Assembly (NCBI RefSeq): GCF_051860665.1
Contig: NZ_JBHYDM010000009.1
Span: forward strand, 124,001-188,000
Length of the DNA stretch: 64,000 nt
Direction: 5' to 3'
From: Falsiroseomonas sp051860665
GTDB taxonomy: Bacteria; Pseudomonadota; Alphaproteobacteria; Acetobacterales; Acetobacteraceae
The position numbers and the translations under genes are program-made. The notes beneath the pieces were generated by a model, which made no database searches, was not told where the DNA came from, and saw only the letters and a program-made list of their open reading frames with translations. Below are positions 33,207 through 44,204 of the stretch, in pieces; the stretch's first letter is position 1; every line of letters starts with the position of its first letter.

Positions 33207-34412
33207 ATGTCTTCCTCGACCCTCGATCCGCGCCTGGCCAAGGCCGGGCCGCCACGACGACCGATCCGCCTGTCCTGGTCCGATGAGCGCCTGCGCGGCA
33301 TCGTCTGGCAGGTGCTCGTGGTCGGCCTCGTCGCGGCCATTGTCTACTGGTTGTGGTCCAATACGGTGCACAACCTGGAGGTGCGCCGGATTGCGACCGG
33401 CTTCGGCTTCCTGGGCCGGGAGGCGGGGCTGCCGATCGGCGAGAGCCTGATCGAATACGACCCCACCGATACCTATCGCCGCGCCCTGATGGTGGGCGTG
33501 CTGAACACGCTGAAGGTGGCGGTGGTGGGCGTGGTGCTGGCCACCATCCTCGGCACGCTGATCGGCATCGCCCGGCTGTCGCAGAACTGGCTGCTGTCCA
33601 AGATCGCCGGCGTCTATGTCGAGGTGATCCGCGACCTGCCGCTGCTGCTGCAGCTGCTGTTCTGGTACACCATCCTGCAGAGCCTGCCCGGCCCGCGCCA
33701 GGCGCTGAACCCGGTGGATGGCGTCTTCCTGTCCAATCGCGGGCTGAAGCTGCCCTTCATCGAATGGCTGCCGGCGCATAGCTGGACGCTTCTGGCGGTG
33801 GCCGCCGGCCTCGTGGGGACGCTGCTGTATGCGAAGGCCATGCGCGCCCGCCAATACGCCGATGGCCAGCCGCGCAAGGTCTGGCCGGCGGCGCTCGCCC
33901 TGATGGTGGGGATGCCGCTGCTGGTCTGGGCCGCCTATGGCGCCCCCTTCACGCCGGATATCCCCGCGCTGCGCGGCTTCAACTTCCGTGGCGGCATCAC
34001 CATGACGCCGGAATACTTCGCCCTGCTGCTGGGCCTGGTGACCTATACCGCCGGCTTCATCGCGGAGATCGTCCGCGCCGGCATCCAGGCGGTGAACCAG
34101 GGCCAGTGGGAAGCGGCCCAGGCGCTGGGGCTGCGCCGCGGCGACATCCTGAAGCGCATCGTGCTGCCGCAGGCGCTGCGGGTGATCGTGCCGCCGATGA
34201 CCAGCCAGTACCTGAACCTGACCAAGAACAGCTCCCTGGCCGTGGCCATCGGCTACCAGGACATCGTCAGCATCGCCAATACGACGCTGAACCAGACCGG
34301 CCAGGCGATCGAGGGCATCGCCATCATCATGCTGGTCTACCTGACCATCAGCCTGTCGATCAGCCTGTTCATGAACTGGTACAACTCCCGAATCGCCCTG
34401 GTGGAGCGTTGA
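33207..34412 (+). CDS. aapQ: General L-amino-acid ABC transporter permease AapQ
   Basis: The 401-residue membrane protein has about eight hydrophobic segments and the ABC permease EAA loop EAAQALGLRRGDILKRIVLPQALRVIVPP that docks on the ATPase. Its length and the FGFLGREAGLPIGESLIEYDPTDTYRRALMVGVLNTLKV start of the core domain are typical of AapQ. Forms the heterodimeric channel with AapM. The start at ATG 33207 is followed by a cytosolic basic N-terminus. Its stop is two bases from aapM. Confidence 0.95.
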   Translation: MSSSTLDPRLAKAGPPRRPIRLSWSDERLRGIVWQVLVVGLVAAIVYWLWSNTVHNLEVRRIATGFGFLGREAGLPIGESLIEYDPTDTYRRALMVGVLNTLKVAVVGVVLATILGTLIGIARLSQNWLLSKIAGVYVEVIRDLPLLLQLLFWYTILQSLPGPRQALNPVDGVFLSNRGLKLPFIEWLPAHSWTLLAVAAGLVGTLLYAKAMRARQYADGQPRKVWPAALALMVGMPLLVWAAYGAPFTPDIPALRGFNFRGGITMTPEYFALLLGLVTYTAGFIAEIVRAGIQAVNQGQWEAAQALGLRRGDILKRIVLPQALRVIVPPMTSQYLNLTKNSSLAVAIGYQDIVSIANTTLNQTGQAIEGIAIIMLVYLTISLSISLFMNWYNSRIALVER

Positions 34413-34414
34413 GC

Positions 34415-35557
34415 ATGAGCGACGTGACGCTGAATGCCGCCACCGCCAATGCGGAAGCGGCACCCCGCACGGCCCCGATCGCCACCACCGGCGCCGCGGC
34501 CTGGATGCGGGCCAATCTCTTCTCCTCCTGGATCAACACGGCGGTCACCCTGGCGCTCGGCTACCTGCTGGTGCGCTGGACCATGGGCTTCATCGACTGG
34601 GCCTTCGTGAACGCCATCTGGTCCGTCCCGATGAACGGCAACCTGGCCGATACCTCCGCCTGCCGCGAAATCCGCGGCACCGGCGCATGCTGGGCGGTGA
34701 TCCAGGAAAAGCACCGCTTCATCCTGTTCGGCACCTATCCCTACGACGAACACTGGCGGCCGCTGCTGGTCTGCGCCCTGTTCATCGGCCTCTACATCGT
34801 CTCCGCCATGCGGCGCTTCTGGTCCTGGGTGCTGGTCCCGATCTGGGTGGTCACCCTGGCCGTGATCGGCGTGCTGATGTGGGGCGGCATCCTCGGCCTG
34901 TCCTACGTGCCGCAGGAACGCTGGGGCGGGCTGCCGATCACGCTGATCCTCTCCACCTTCGGCCTGGCCTTCGCCTTCCCGCTCGCGGTGCTGGTGGCGC
35001 TCGGCCGGCGGTCCCGCCTGCCGGCCATCAAGACGCTCTGCGTCCTCTACGTCGAACTGGTGCGCGGCGTGCCGCTGATCAGCCTTCTGTTCATGGCCAG
35101 CGTCATGTTCCCGCTCTTCCTCCCCGAGGGGATGAACATCGACAAGCTGCTGCGCGCCCAGGTCGCCATCACCCTCTTCGCCGGGGCCTACCTGGCCGAG
35201 GTGGTCCGCGCCGGGCTGCAGACCCTGCCGCGCGGACAATACGAGGCGGCCGAAGCCCTCGGCCTGTCCTACTGGCAGAAGACCGGCCTCATCATCCTGC
35301 CGCAGGCGCTCCGCCTGGTGATCCCGCCGCTGGTCAATACCTTCATCGGCTTCTTCAAGGACACGTCGCTGGTGCTGATCATCGGCATCTTCGACCTGCT
35401 GACCGCGGGCAAGACCGCCATCGTCGAACCCGCCTGGCAGGGCTTCGGCGTGGAAGTCTATGTCTTCGTCGGCGCCATCTACCTGGTGTTCTGCTTCGCC
35501 ATGTCGAAGTACAGCCAGGACCTGGAACGCGACCTCAACCAGCACCGCCGCCGCTAG
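34415..35557 (+). CDS. aapM: General L-amino-acid ABC transporter permease AapM
   Basis: The 380-residue partner of AapQ. The extracytoplasmic loop with two cysteines (TSACREIRGTGACW) and the EAA loop EAAEALGLSYWQKTGLIILPQALRLVIPP are typical. Multiple membrane helices are spread over the whole length. The start at 34415 lies two bases after the aapQ stop, so translation is coupled. Confidence 0.95.
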   Translation: MSDVTLNAATANAEAAPRTAPIATTGAAAWMRANLFSSWINTAVTLALGYLLVRWTMGFIDWAFVNAIWSVPMNGNLADTSACREIRGTGACWAVIQEKHRFILFGTYPYDEHWRPLLVCALFIGLYIVSAMRRFWSWVLVPIWVVTLAVIGVLMWGGILGLSYVPQERWGGLPITLILSTFGLAFAFPLAVLVALGRRSRLPAIKTLCVLYVELVRGVPLISLLFMASVMFPLFLPEGMNIDKLLRAQVAITLFAGAYLAEVVRAGLQTLPRGQYEAAEALGLSYWQKTGLIILPQALRLVIPPLVNTFIGFFKDTSLVLIIGIFDLLTAGKTAIVEPAWQGFGVEVYVFVGAIYLVFCFAMSKYSQDLERDLNQHRRR

Positions 35558-35567
35558 GAATTCCACC

Positions 35568-36362
35568 ATGAGCGAAACCATCGAGACCGAGGCCCGCTTC
35601 GCCTCCGCCATGCGGACCGACACGCCGCCGGCCATCGTCCTGCAGGACGTGAACAAGTGGTTCGGCGCGCTGCACGTGCTGCGCGACATCAACCTCTCGG
35701 TCGCCACCGGCGAACGCGTGGTCGTCTGCGGGCCCTCCGGCTCCGGCAAATCCACCATGATCCGCTGCATCAACCGGCTGGAACAACACCAGCAGGGCAA
35801 GATCTTGGTGGACGGCATCGAACTGTCCGACGACCTGCGCAGCCTGGACGCCATCCGCCGCGAAGTCGGCATGGTCTTTCAATCGTTCAACCTGTTTCCC
35901 CACCTCACCATCCTGGAGAACTGCACCCTCGCGCCGATCTGGGTGCGCCGGATGCCGAAGAAGGAAGCCGAGGACCTGGCGATGGAATACCTGACCCGGG
36001 TGCGCATCCCGGAACAGGCCAAGAAATACCCGGGCCAGCTCTCCGGCGGCCAGCAGCAGCGCGTCGCCATCGCGCGCGCCCTCTGCATGAAACCCAAGAT
36101 CATGCTCTTCGACGAGCCGACCTCGGCCCTCGACCCGGAAATGATCAAGGAAGTGCTCGATACCATGGTGATGCTGGCGGAAACCGGCATGACCATGATC
36201 TGCGTGACCCACGAAATGGGCTTCGCCCGCCAGGTCGCCGACCGCGTCGTCTTCATGGACCGCGGCGAAATCGTCGAAAGCGGCGAACCCGAAGCCCTGT
36301 TCAACGACCCCAAGACCGACCGCCTGCGCCTGTTCCTGAGCCAGATCCTGCGCGGGCACTGA
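35568..36362 (+). CDS. aapP: General L-amino-acid ABC transporter ATP-binding protein AapP
   Basis: The 264-residue ATPase has Walker A GPSGSGKST, the Q-loop VFQSFNLFPH, signature LSGGQQQRVAIARAL, Walker B IMLFDEPTSALDPE and the H-loop VTHEMG. It energises AapQM in the cytoplasm. Ten bases separate it from aapM. Two stem-loops follow the stop. Confidence 0.97.
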   Translation: MSETIETEARFASAMRTDTPPAIVLQDVNKWFGALHVLRDINLSVATGERVVVCGPSGSGKSTMIRCINRLEQHQQGKILVDGIELSDDLRSLDAIRREVGMVFQSFNLFPHLTILENCTLAPIWVRRMPKKEAEDLAMEYLTRVRIPEQAKKYPGQLSGGQQQRVAIARALCMKPKIMLFDEPTSALDPEMIKEVLDTMVMLAETGMTMICVTHEMGFARQVADRVVFMDRGEIVESGEPEALFNDPKTDRLRLFLSQILRGH

Positions 36363-36429
36363 GCCGCAGGGGTTGCGCTGGTGATGGCGGGGGAGGCTTT
36401 GCCTCCACCCTCCCCTTGAGTCGCGGTTT

Positions 36430-36486
36430 CCAAAGGCCCACTGGCCTTTGGTGGGTGGGGTGCGGGGAGGGCAAAGCCCTCCCCGC
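36430..36486 (+). terminator. Two hairpins after aapP
   Basis: CCAAAGGCC/GGCCTTTGG (36430-36451, loop CACT) and the 11-bp GCGGGGAGGGC/GCCCTCCCCGC (36462-36486, loop AAA). Together they probably close the aap operon before the kup gene. Confidence 0.6.
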
Positions 36487-36576
36487 GTCACCCGCGCCAC
36501 CCAGGCGAAGCGGTGCTTGCGCCGGCCCTGGCATCGGTCCTATGGCTCCGCCGGTTGCGCATGTGGAGCGACGCCT

Positions 36577-38451
36577 TTGAGTCATTCTTCCGCGGCTGAG
36601 CGTCCGGTGACCTTGGCTGCCCTGATCGGGGTTCTGGGTGTCGTCTACGGCGATATCGGGACCAGTCCGCTGTATGCCTTGCGGGCTTCGCTGCTGCATT
36701 TCTCGGCCGATGGCATCGAGCGGTGGGAGATTCTCGGGCTGTTGAGCCTGATCTTCTGGGCCTTGGTGCTGACCGTCACGGTTAAGTATGTGATTTTCAT
36801 GCTGCGCGCCGACAATCGGGGCGAGGGTGGCATTCTGGCGCTGATGGCCCTGGCGCAGCGGCAGGCACGGACGGAGCGGGGCCGTTGGATCGTGGCCCTG
36901 ATCGGCATTGCCGGGGCCAGCCTGTTCTTCGGCGATGGCATCATCACGCCGGCCATCTCGGTGCTGTCGGCGGTGGAGGGGTTGAAGGTCATCTCGCCCG
37001 CCTTCGAGGAGGCGGTGGTGCCGATTGCGCTCGGCATCCTGCTGGCGCTGTTCCTGGTGCAGTGGCGGGGCACGGGCAGCATGGGGCGGATTTTCGGCCC
37101 GATCTGCGCGCTGTGGTTCGGCGCGATCGGGCTGCTCGGCCTGATCGAGGTGGTGCGGGAGCCGGGGGTGCTGGTCGCGCTCTCGCCCAGCTATGCCATC
37201 CAGTTCTGCGCCTATTACCATCTGGCCGCCTTCATCGCCTTCGGCTCCGTCGTGCTGGCGGTGACGGGGGCGGAGGCGCTCTATGCCGATATGGGCCATT
37301 TCGGCCGCAAGCCGATCCAGCTGGCCTGGGTGGCCTTCGTGCTGCCGGCGCTGGCGCTGAATTATTTCGGCCAGGGCGCGCTGCTGCTGTCGGATCCCTC
37401 GGCCATCGAGAATCCGTTCTTCCTGCTGGCGCCGGACTGGGCGCGGCTGCCGCTGGTGGTGCTGGCGACCATGGCGACGATCATTGCCAGCCAGGCGATG
37501 ATCTCGGGCGCCTTCTCGATTGCCCGGCAATGCGTGCAGATGGGTTTCCTGCCGCGGCTGACGGTGCATCACACCAGTGAGACGGAGCAGGGCCAGATCT
37601 ACCTGCCGCAGGTGAACATGCTGCTGCTGATCGGCGTGGTCATCCTGGTGCTGGAGTTCAAGAACAGCGACAGCCTGGCGGCCGCCTATGGGCTGGCGGT
37701 GACGGGCACCTTCGTCTGCACCTCGGCCCTGGCGCTGCTGGTGTTCCGGCGCGTCTTCAACTGGTCCTGGGTGCTGGTGATCGCGGTCTTCGGGCCGCTG
37801 CTGCTGCTGGACCTCGCCTTCTTCATCTCGACCGCGCTGAAGATCCCGGAGGGCGGCTATGTGCCGCTGGTGCTGGGCATGCTGATCTTCACGCTGATGC
37901 TGACCTGGCGGCGCGGGCGGGACCTGCTGTTTGCCCGGTTCCGGCAGGACAGCCTGCCGCTGAAGTCCTTCCTGGCCCGGCTGCCGCAGTCCCGCACCAC
38001 GCGGGTGCCGGGGATCGCGGTGTTCATGACGGGGCAGGCGGATTTCGTGCCGGGCGCGCTGCTGCACAACCTGAAGCACAACAAGGTGCTGCACCAGCGC
38101 GTGCTCTTCGTCACCGTGATCAACGAGGACATTCCCCGCGTCGAGGAGCGGCGGGAGGTGACGGAGCTGGCGCCCGACATCCACCGCGTGATCCTGCGCT
38201 ACGGCTTCCTGGAAAGCCCGCATATCCCGCGGGAGCTGGAGGCGCTGCGCGACATCGGCATTCCCTTCGAGCCGATGCAGGCCAGCTATTTCCTGGGGCG
38301 GGAGACGGTGGTGGCGGCGGCGGTGCCGAAGATGCCGCGCTGGCGCCAGTGGCTGTTCACCATCATGAGCCGCAATGCCTTGCCGGCCACGGAGTTCTTC
38401 CGCATCCCCTCGGACCGGGTGGTGGAGCTCGGCGTGCGGGTGGCCATCTGA
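36577..38451 (+). CDS. kup: Kup-type potassium uptake protein
   Basis: TTG 36577, eight bases after GGAG, is preferred because residues from there (SHSSAAERPVTLAALIGVLGVVYGDIGTSPLYALR) match the Kup start; the in-frame ATG at 36448 would run back through the terminator hairpins. The resulting 624-residue protein has the GDIGTSPLYA motif, about twelve membrane helices and a C-terminal soluble domain. Kup imports K+ with protons. It is transcribed separately from aap. Confidence 0.93.
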   Translation: MSHSSAAERPVTLAALIGVLGVVYGDIGTSPLYALRASLLHFSADGIERWEILGLLSLIFWALVLTVTVKYVIFMLRADNRGEGGILALMALAQRQARTERGRWIVALIGIAGASLFFGDGIITPAISVLSAVEGLKVISPAFEEAVVPIALGILLALFLVQWRGTGSMGRIFGPICALWFGAIGLLGLIEVVREPGVLVALSPSYAIQFCAYYHLAAFIAFGSVVLAVTGAEALYADMGHFGRKPIQLAWVAFVLPALALNYFGQGALLLSDPSAIENPFFLLAPDWARLPLVVLATMATIIASQAMISGAFSIARQCVQMGFLPRLTVHHTSETEQGQIYLPQVNMLLLIGVVILVLEFKNSDSLAAAYGLAVTGTFVCTSALALLVFRRVFNWSWVLVIAVFGPLLLLDLAFFISTALKIPEGGYVPLVLGMLIFTLMLTWRRGRDLLFARFRQDSLPLKSFLARLPQSRTTRVPGIAVFMTGQADFVPGALLHNLKHNKVLHQRVLFVTVINEDIPRVEERREVTELAPDIHRVILRYGFLESPHIPRELEALRDIGIPFEPMQASYFLGRETVVAAAVPKMPRWRQWLFTIMSRNALPATEFFRIPSDRVVELGVRVAI

Positions 38452-38501
38452 ACCCGGTGGCAGCCTGCCGCGTTGCAGGACGCGGAGGACGGGAGGGGCC
38501 G

Positions 38502-38879
38502 GTGACCACGTCGAAGCTGGTTGAGGTGACCCTGGTGATGACCTGGAGCCCGGCGGAACCGATGGGCCATGCCGGGCATCGCATCGTCTTCGCCATGGCG
38601 CTGGATGCGCAGGGCGGGCCGGATACCGCGGCCTGGCTGGCCGATCCCGATCCCTGGCCGGCGCGGCGGGAGGCGCCGGGCGTGCCGCCGATGCAGGGTG
38701 ATGTGGCGCATGACGAGGAGGGCTGGTCGCTTCGCTTCCCGCGCGAGGAGGGTGGCGCGCTGAGCGAGGCGCCGCTGCACCGCATTTTTGGCGGCGCCGG
38801 CTGGCTGCGGCCGGGCGAGGTGGTGACGATCGCCGGGCCCGATGGCGAGGCCGCCTGGCGGATCGTGGGGGTCGCATAG
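38502..38879 (+). CDS. Hypothetical protein, 125 aa
   Basis: GTG 38502 behind GGGAGGGG gives 125 residues with mixed strands and helices (KLVEVTLVMTWSPAEPMGHAGHRIVFAMALDAQGG, WLRPGEVVTIAGPDGEAAWRIVGVA). No family recognised. It is 50 bases after kup and ends at the convergent katG gene. Confidence 0.6.
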   Translation: MTTSKLVEVTLVMTWSPAEPMGHAGHRIVFAMALDAQGGPDTAAWLADPDPWPARREAPGVPPMQGDVAHDEEGWSLRFPREEGGALSEAPLHRIFGGAGWLRPGEVVTIAGPDGEAAWRIVGVA

Positions 38880-38885
38880 AAAAGC

Positions 38886-38912
38886 CCTCTCCCCCGGACG
38901 GGGGGAGAGGGT
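38886..38912. terminator. Bidirectional terminator between the 125-aa gene and katG (dispersed repeat copy 2)
   Basis: CCCTCTCCCCC (38886-38896) and GGGGGAGAGGG (38902-38912) form a perfect 11-bp stem; four A's precede it, giving a T-run for the minus strand (katG side). The left arm is identical to the repeat at 23781. Confidence 0.65.
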
Positions 38913-38942
38913 TGGGTGAGGGGGGCTTTCGCCCCGCCCCGT

Positions 38943-41156
<2,214 letters not shown>

Positions 41157-41271
41157 GGCGTTGGAACTCCCTGGGGTGTGCAGGGAGGCTAGGCGCCGGG
41201 AACGAACGAGGGAAATGATTTCTGGCGATCGGAATGATTGAGCCGATCGATCATCCGCCTTGCCAAAGAAA

Positions 41272-41304
41272 AACCGCCAGTCCCGGCTGCCGGGACTGGC
41301 GGTT
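41272..41304 (-). terminator. Rho-independent terminator of the original tRNA-Ala
   Basis: AACCGCCAGTCCCGG and its exact complement (41290-41304) form a 15-bp stem with a CTG loop. On the minus strand it is followed by TTTTTCTTT. It lies just outside the left repeat, where the tRNA-Ala transcript ended before the element was inserted. Confidence 0.85.
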
Positions 41305-41312
41305 CTTGAAAC

Positions 41313-41365
<53 letters not shown>

Positions 41366-41476
41366 TGGCGTGGTGGACCGGCCCGCATAGCGTCGCACCT
41401 TGCTTCCTCAGGCGAGGAAAAACCTAACTTCCAGTGAGCTGGTCCCCGGATCGAACTGGACCGGGCCGCTTCTGCA

Positions 41477-41494
41477 TGGTTGCATCGTGGTTGC
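41477..41494 (+). repeat. Candidate integrase arm-type site, left end
   Basis: TGGTTGCATCGTGGTTGC contains two TGGTTGC units 11 bases apart. A near-identical copy (16 of 18 bases, same 11-base period) lies at the other end of the element at 55879. Paired short repeats inside both ends are typical of arm-type binding sites of tyrosine integrases. Confidence 0.55.
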
Positions 41495-41526
41495 GCGTCC
41501 GGTTATGCAACAAACCGGAGGCACCG

Positions 41527-42939
41527 ATGCCAAAGCGGAGCGAAGCAAACATCACCAGCCGAGCGGCCGAGACCTCGCCGCCCGGGCTCATGTGGGATCG
41601 GGAGGTGCCAGGCTTTGGCCTCCGCACTCTGAGCAGCGGCGCGCGGACCTGGCTGTTCAAGTATCGCGCGCTCGACGGCCGCCAGCACTGGCACCGGATC
41701 GGCACCTTCCCGGCCATGACCGTGGAGGAGGCGCGCAAGCAGGCGCGCGCGCTGCGGACGGCCGTGGACAAGGGCAAGGACCCGTCGAAGGAGCGTGAGG
41801 CGGAGCGTAAGGCCGCGCGCGCCGCGCGCGCCGCCGCGGTGGAGAAGCTGGCCGAGAGCTATGCCAAGGCACTGCCGGGCCGCCCCAGCTTGCGCGGATC
41901 GGGCGCCATTTCGCCCGGCCATGCGGCAGCCGAGGAGGCGGCCGTCCGGAACGCCATCGCCCGCATGAAGCTGGAGGGGCGGCCGGTAGCCGAAATCACG
42001 CCGGCCGACCTTCTTGGCCTGCTGCATCTGGAGGCGGCGCGCCCGGCAACGGCGCGGCTACTGTTTGGTGCCTTCGGACGCTTCATGGAGTGGTGCCGCG
42101 ACGCGGGGCATCTGGCGATCAATCCTTGCGACGCAATCCCGCGCGCCAGGCGCCCGAAGCCGCCGCCGGCTCGGCGCCGGGTGGTGGCGCTGCCCGACCT
42201 CACCCGCCTCTGGATCGCGTCGGAGGTGCTGCCGGCGCCGCTTGGCGAGCTGGCGCGCCTGCTGATTGCATTGCCGGTCCGGCGCGGCGAGGGCGCGCGC
42301 CTCGCGTGGGAGGACGTGGACCTTAAGGCGGGCGTTTGGACGCTGCCCGGCGCCATTACGAAGAACGGCGACCAACACCGTCTCGCGCTGCACCCGCTGG
42401 CCCGCGCCCTGCTACGCGCACGACATGAGGCGCTGGGCAAGCCAGCCAGCGGCCTAGCCTTCCCCTCGCCCCGGGTGGGCAATGAGGTTACGGCCTGGAC
42501 CGGGATGAAGGCGGAAATGGGCGAGGCAGCCGGCTTTCGCGCCTGGACCTGGCACGACTTCCGCCGCTCCTTCGCCTCGCTCATGGCCGAGCGCGGCGTT
42601 GCCGAGCCGGTGGCTGATGCCGTGCTGAACCACCGGCAGAGCGGCACGCGGGGCGGCGTCCTTGGCGTCTATCAGCATGCGCAGCGCTGGCCCGAGCAGA
42701 AGGCGGCGGTCGAGAAATGGGGCGCAGCGCTGGCCGAGGCCATCGCTGCGGCGGAGCGTGAGCGGGATAAAGCGACCGCTAATCCAGGCGCGAAGGCAGA
42801 ACTCTCTGGCACCCCCTCTCGCCCCATGCCCCGGAACAAGCACCGGGCGGAGGCAGCGCCGAGGGCGCGCGGAGACCATAAACCTTCGCGGCAATCCAGG
42901 CCGCGCAATGCCCGCCTTGCAGGAGCGCCGGGTGCATGA
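41527..42939 (+). CDS. int: Tyrosine-type site-specific integrase
   Basis: ATG 41527, with GGAG six bases before, gives 470 residues; the open frame starts earlier but the upstream part is not family-like. It has an N-terminal DUF4102-type arm-binding domain (MWDREVPGFGLRTLSSGARTWLFKYRALDGR split across residues 19-50), a core-binding domain and a catalytic domain with Arg252/253 (LPVRRGEGARLAWEDVD), His343-x-x-Arg346 (WHDFRR), His369 and nucleophile Tyr382 (GVYQHA). P4-type integrases of this kind insert into tRNA 3' ends. It lies next to the left repeat and reads into the element. The last about 50 residues are basic and disordered. Confidence 0.95.
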   Translation: MPKRSEANITSRAAETSPPGLMWDREVPGFGLRTLSSGARTWLFKYRALDGRQHWHRIGTFPAMTVEEARKQARALRTAVDKGKDPSKEREAERKAARAARAAAVEKLAESYAKALPGRPSLRGSGAISPGHAAAEEAAVRNAIARMKLEGRPVAEITPADLLGLLHLEAARPATARLLFGAFGRFMEWCRDAGHLAINPCDAIPRARRPKPPPARRRVVALPDLTRLWIASEVLPAPLGELARLLIALPVRRGEGARLAWEDVDLKAGVWTLPGAITKNGDQHRLALHPLARALLRARHEALGKPASGLAFPSPRVGNEVTAWTGMKAEMGEAAGFRAWTWHDFRRSFASLMAERGVAEPVADAVLNHRQSGTRGGVLGVYQHAQRWPEQKAAVEKWGAALAEAIAAAERERDKATANPGAKAELSGTPSRPMPRNKHRAEAAPRARGDHKPSRQSRPRNARLAGAPGA

Positions 42940-43670
42940 CTGCTGTCGAACCCAGAGGCGAGCGCGCCGCCGAGCTGCAGCTTGGCGTCAGCATTCTCGC
43001 CGGCATGACAAGCGATGCCGAGGCAAGGCGCGATGCCGCCTTCGCGTGCATGGCGGAATTGCTGCGCCTCGGCCGTCGCGGGCTCGCACTAACGATGACC
43101 GCCGAGTTGCGCCGGCGCGTGCCCCAGGATGCCGAGACGGCAGTGCTGCCGCCCGATCCGCCACCCGGCCTCTCGCCCGCAACGCATCTTGCTTTCGACG
43201 GAGAAGAATGCGGGCCGGTCTGGCCGTGGGCCGGGCCTGACGCCGCACGCATGCGGATGTGCCCTCCGGAGTACTGCGCAGGGATCGGCGCCGAACAGCG
43301 GCAGGAAGGAAAGACGGACGGATGGGAATGGGCTGAGGCTGCGGCGGAAATCGCCACTCGCGCGCTGACAACGCTGGGGCGGCGCCCCTCGTGCGAGGCA
43401 TTCGGGACCTTTCTTGCCTGGTTGGTCGCGGGAGACCATCGGTCCCTCAGCAGGCATTCGATTCCTCGCGAGCTGCGGTTGGTATGGCCCTACAGCTATC
43501 CCGAGGCGCGACGCTTCTGCCGGCCCGGTCCCGATGGTCAAGCGCCGGCTGAGACAGCTCGCATTGCGGCCGAGATGGTGGCGAAAGCCGAGCAGGAGCT
43601 TCTGGAAAGATCTGCCGAGTGGGACCGCGAGGCGATCCGGGCCGGTGGCCCAAGACTTCGCATGCCGTGA
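42936..43670 (+). CDS. Hypothetical protein, 244 aa (element cargo)
   Basis: Start ATG overlaps the integrase stop (ATGA), so it is translated with it. The N-terminal about 75 residues are helical, the middle is Pro/Gly rich with three cysteines, and the C-terminal part is helical (RIAAEMVAKAEQELLERSAEWDREAIRAGG). No family recognised. Coupling with the integrase suggests a helper or regulatory role, which is inferred only. Confidence 0.65.
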   Translation: MTAVEPRGERAAELQLGVSILAGMTSDAEARRDAAFACMAELLRLGRRGLALTMTAELRRRVPQDAETAVLPPDPPPGLSPATHLAFDGEECGPVWPWAGPDAARMRMCPPEYCAGIGAEQRQEGKTDGWEWAEAAAEIATRALTTLGRRPSCEAFGTFLAWLVAGDHRSLSRHSIPRELRLVWPYSYPEARRFCRPGPDGQAPAETARIAAEMVAKAEQELLERSAEWDREAIRAGGPRLRMP

Positions 43671-43766
43671 ACCGATCCGCGCCGGGCGGTTCCCGGCATT
43701 CAGGGTGGGGCGAGGGCGATTGCAGCGCCCCCGCCCCGGCCCGCCGAAGCAGGTGAGAACAGCACC

Positions 43767-44204
43767 ATGACGACGACGAGCGATGTGAGGGATAGCGCCG
43801 AGTGGGCGCGGAGTCTCGGATATCTGGCGTGCCTGGGCCTGGCGCCTGGTCAGGTGACGGCGAAAGTGGACGAGCTGCGGCCGGCTGCCGCGTCCGGCAA
43901 CGCGGCGGCGATGCTCGCCGCACTGGACCAGGCGCGCGCCTGGTGGGACGCCTATGACGTAGCGCAGCGCATCATCGGCGAGGACAACAATCCAACCCAC
44001 CTGACCGACGGCTGGAGTGACCTGATGGAACTGGTGGCGCGCGCGCCGGCGACCTCGCTTTCCGGCATTCTGGCGAAGGCGCGGCTCGCGGCTTGGACAA
44101 AAGGCGAGCAGCACGGCGACGCCGACTGGGACGTGGTGCTGCTGCGCACGCTGCGTGACGGCGTGGCCGCGCTGGCGGCGATGGAGGGCCAGGGCCATGG
44201 TTGA
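43767..44204 (+). CDS. Hypothetical protein, 145 aa (element cargo)
   Basis: A mostly helical protein (SAEWARSLGYLACLGLAPGQVTAKVDELRPAAASG, AALDQARAWWDAYDVAQRIIGEDNNPTHLTDGWSDLMELV). The next gene starts eight bases before its stop. No family recognised. Confidence 0.65.
   Translation: MTTTSDVRDSAEWARSLGYLACLGLAPGQVTAKVDELRPAAASGNAAAMLAALDQARAWWDAYDVAQRIIGEDNNPTHLTDGWSDLMELVARAPATSLSGILAKARLAAWTKGEQHGDADWDVVLLRTLRDGVAALAAMEGQGHG

Noticed and set aside
36448..36576. Kup start at ATG 36448
   Set aside because: The extra 43 residues are encoded by terminator hairpins and resemble no Kup N-terminus; TTG 36577 has a ribosome site.
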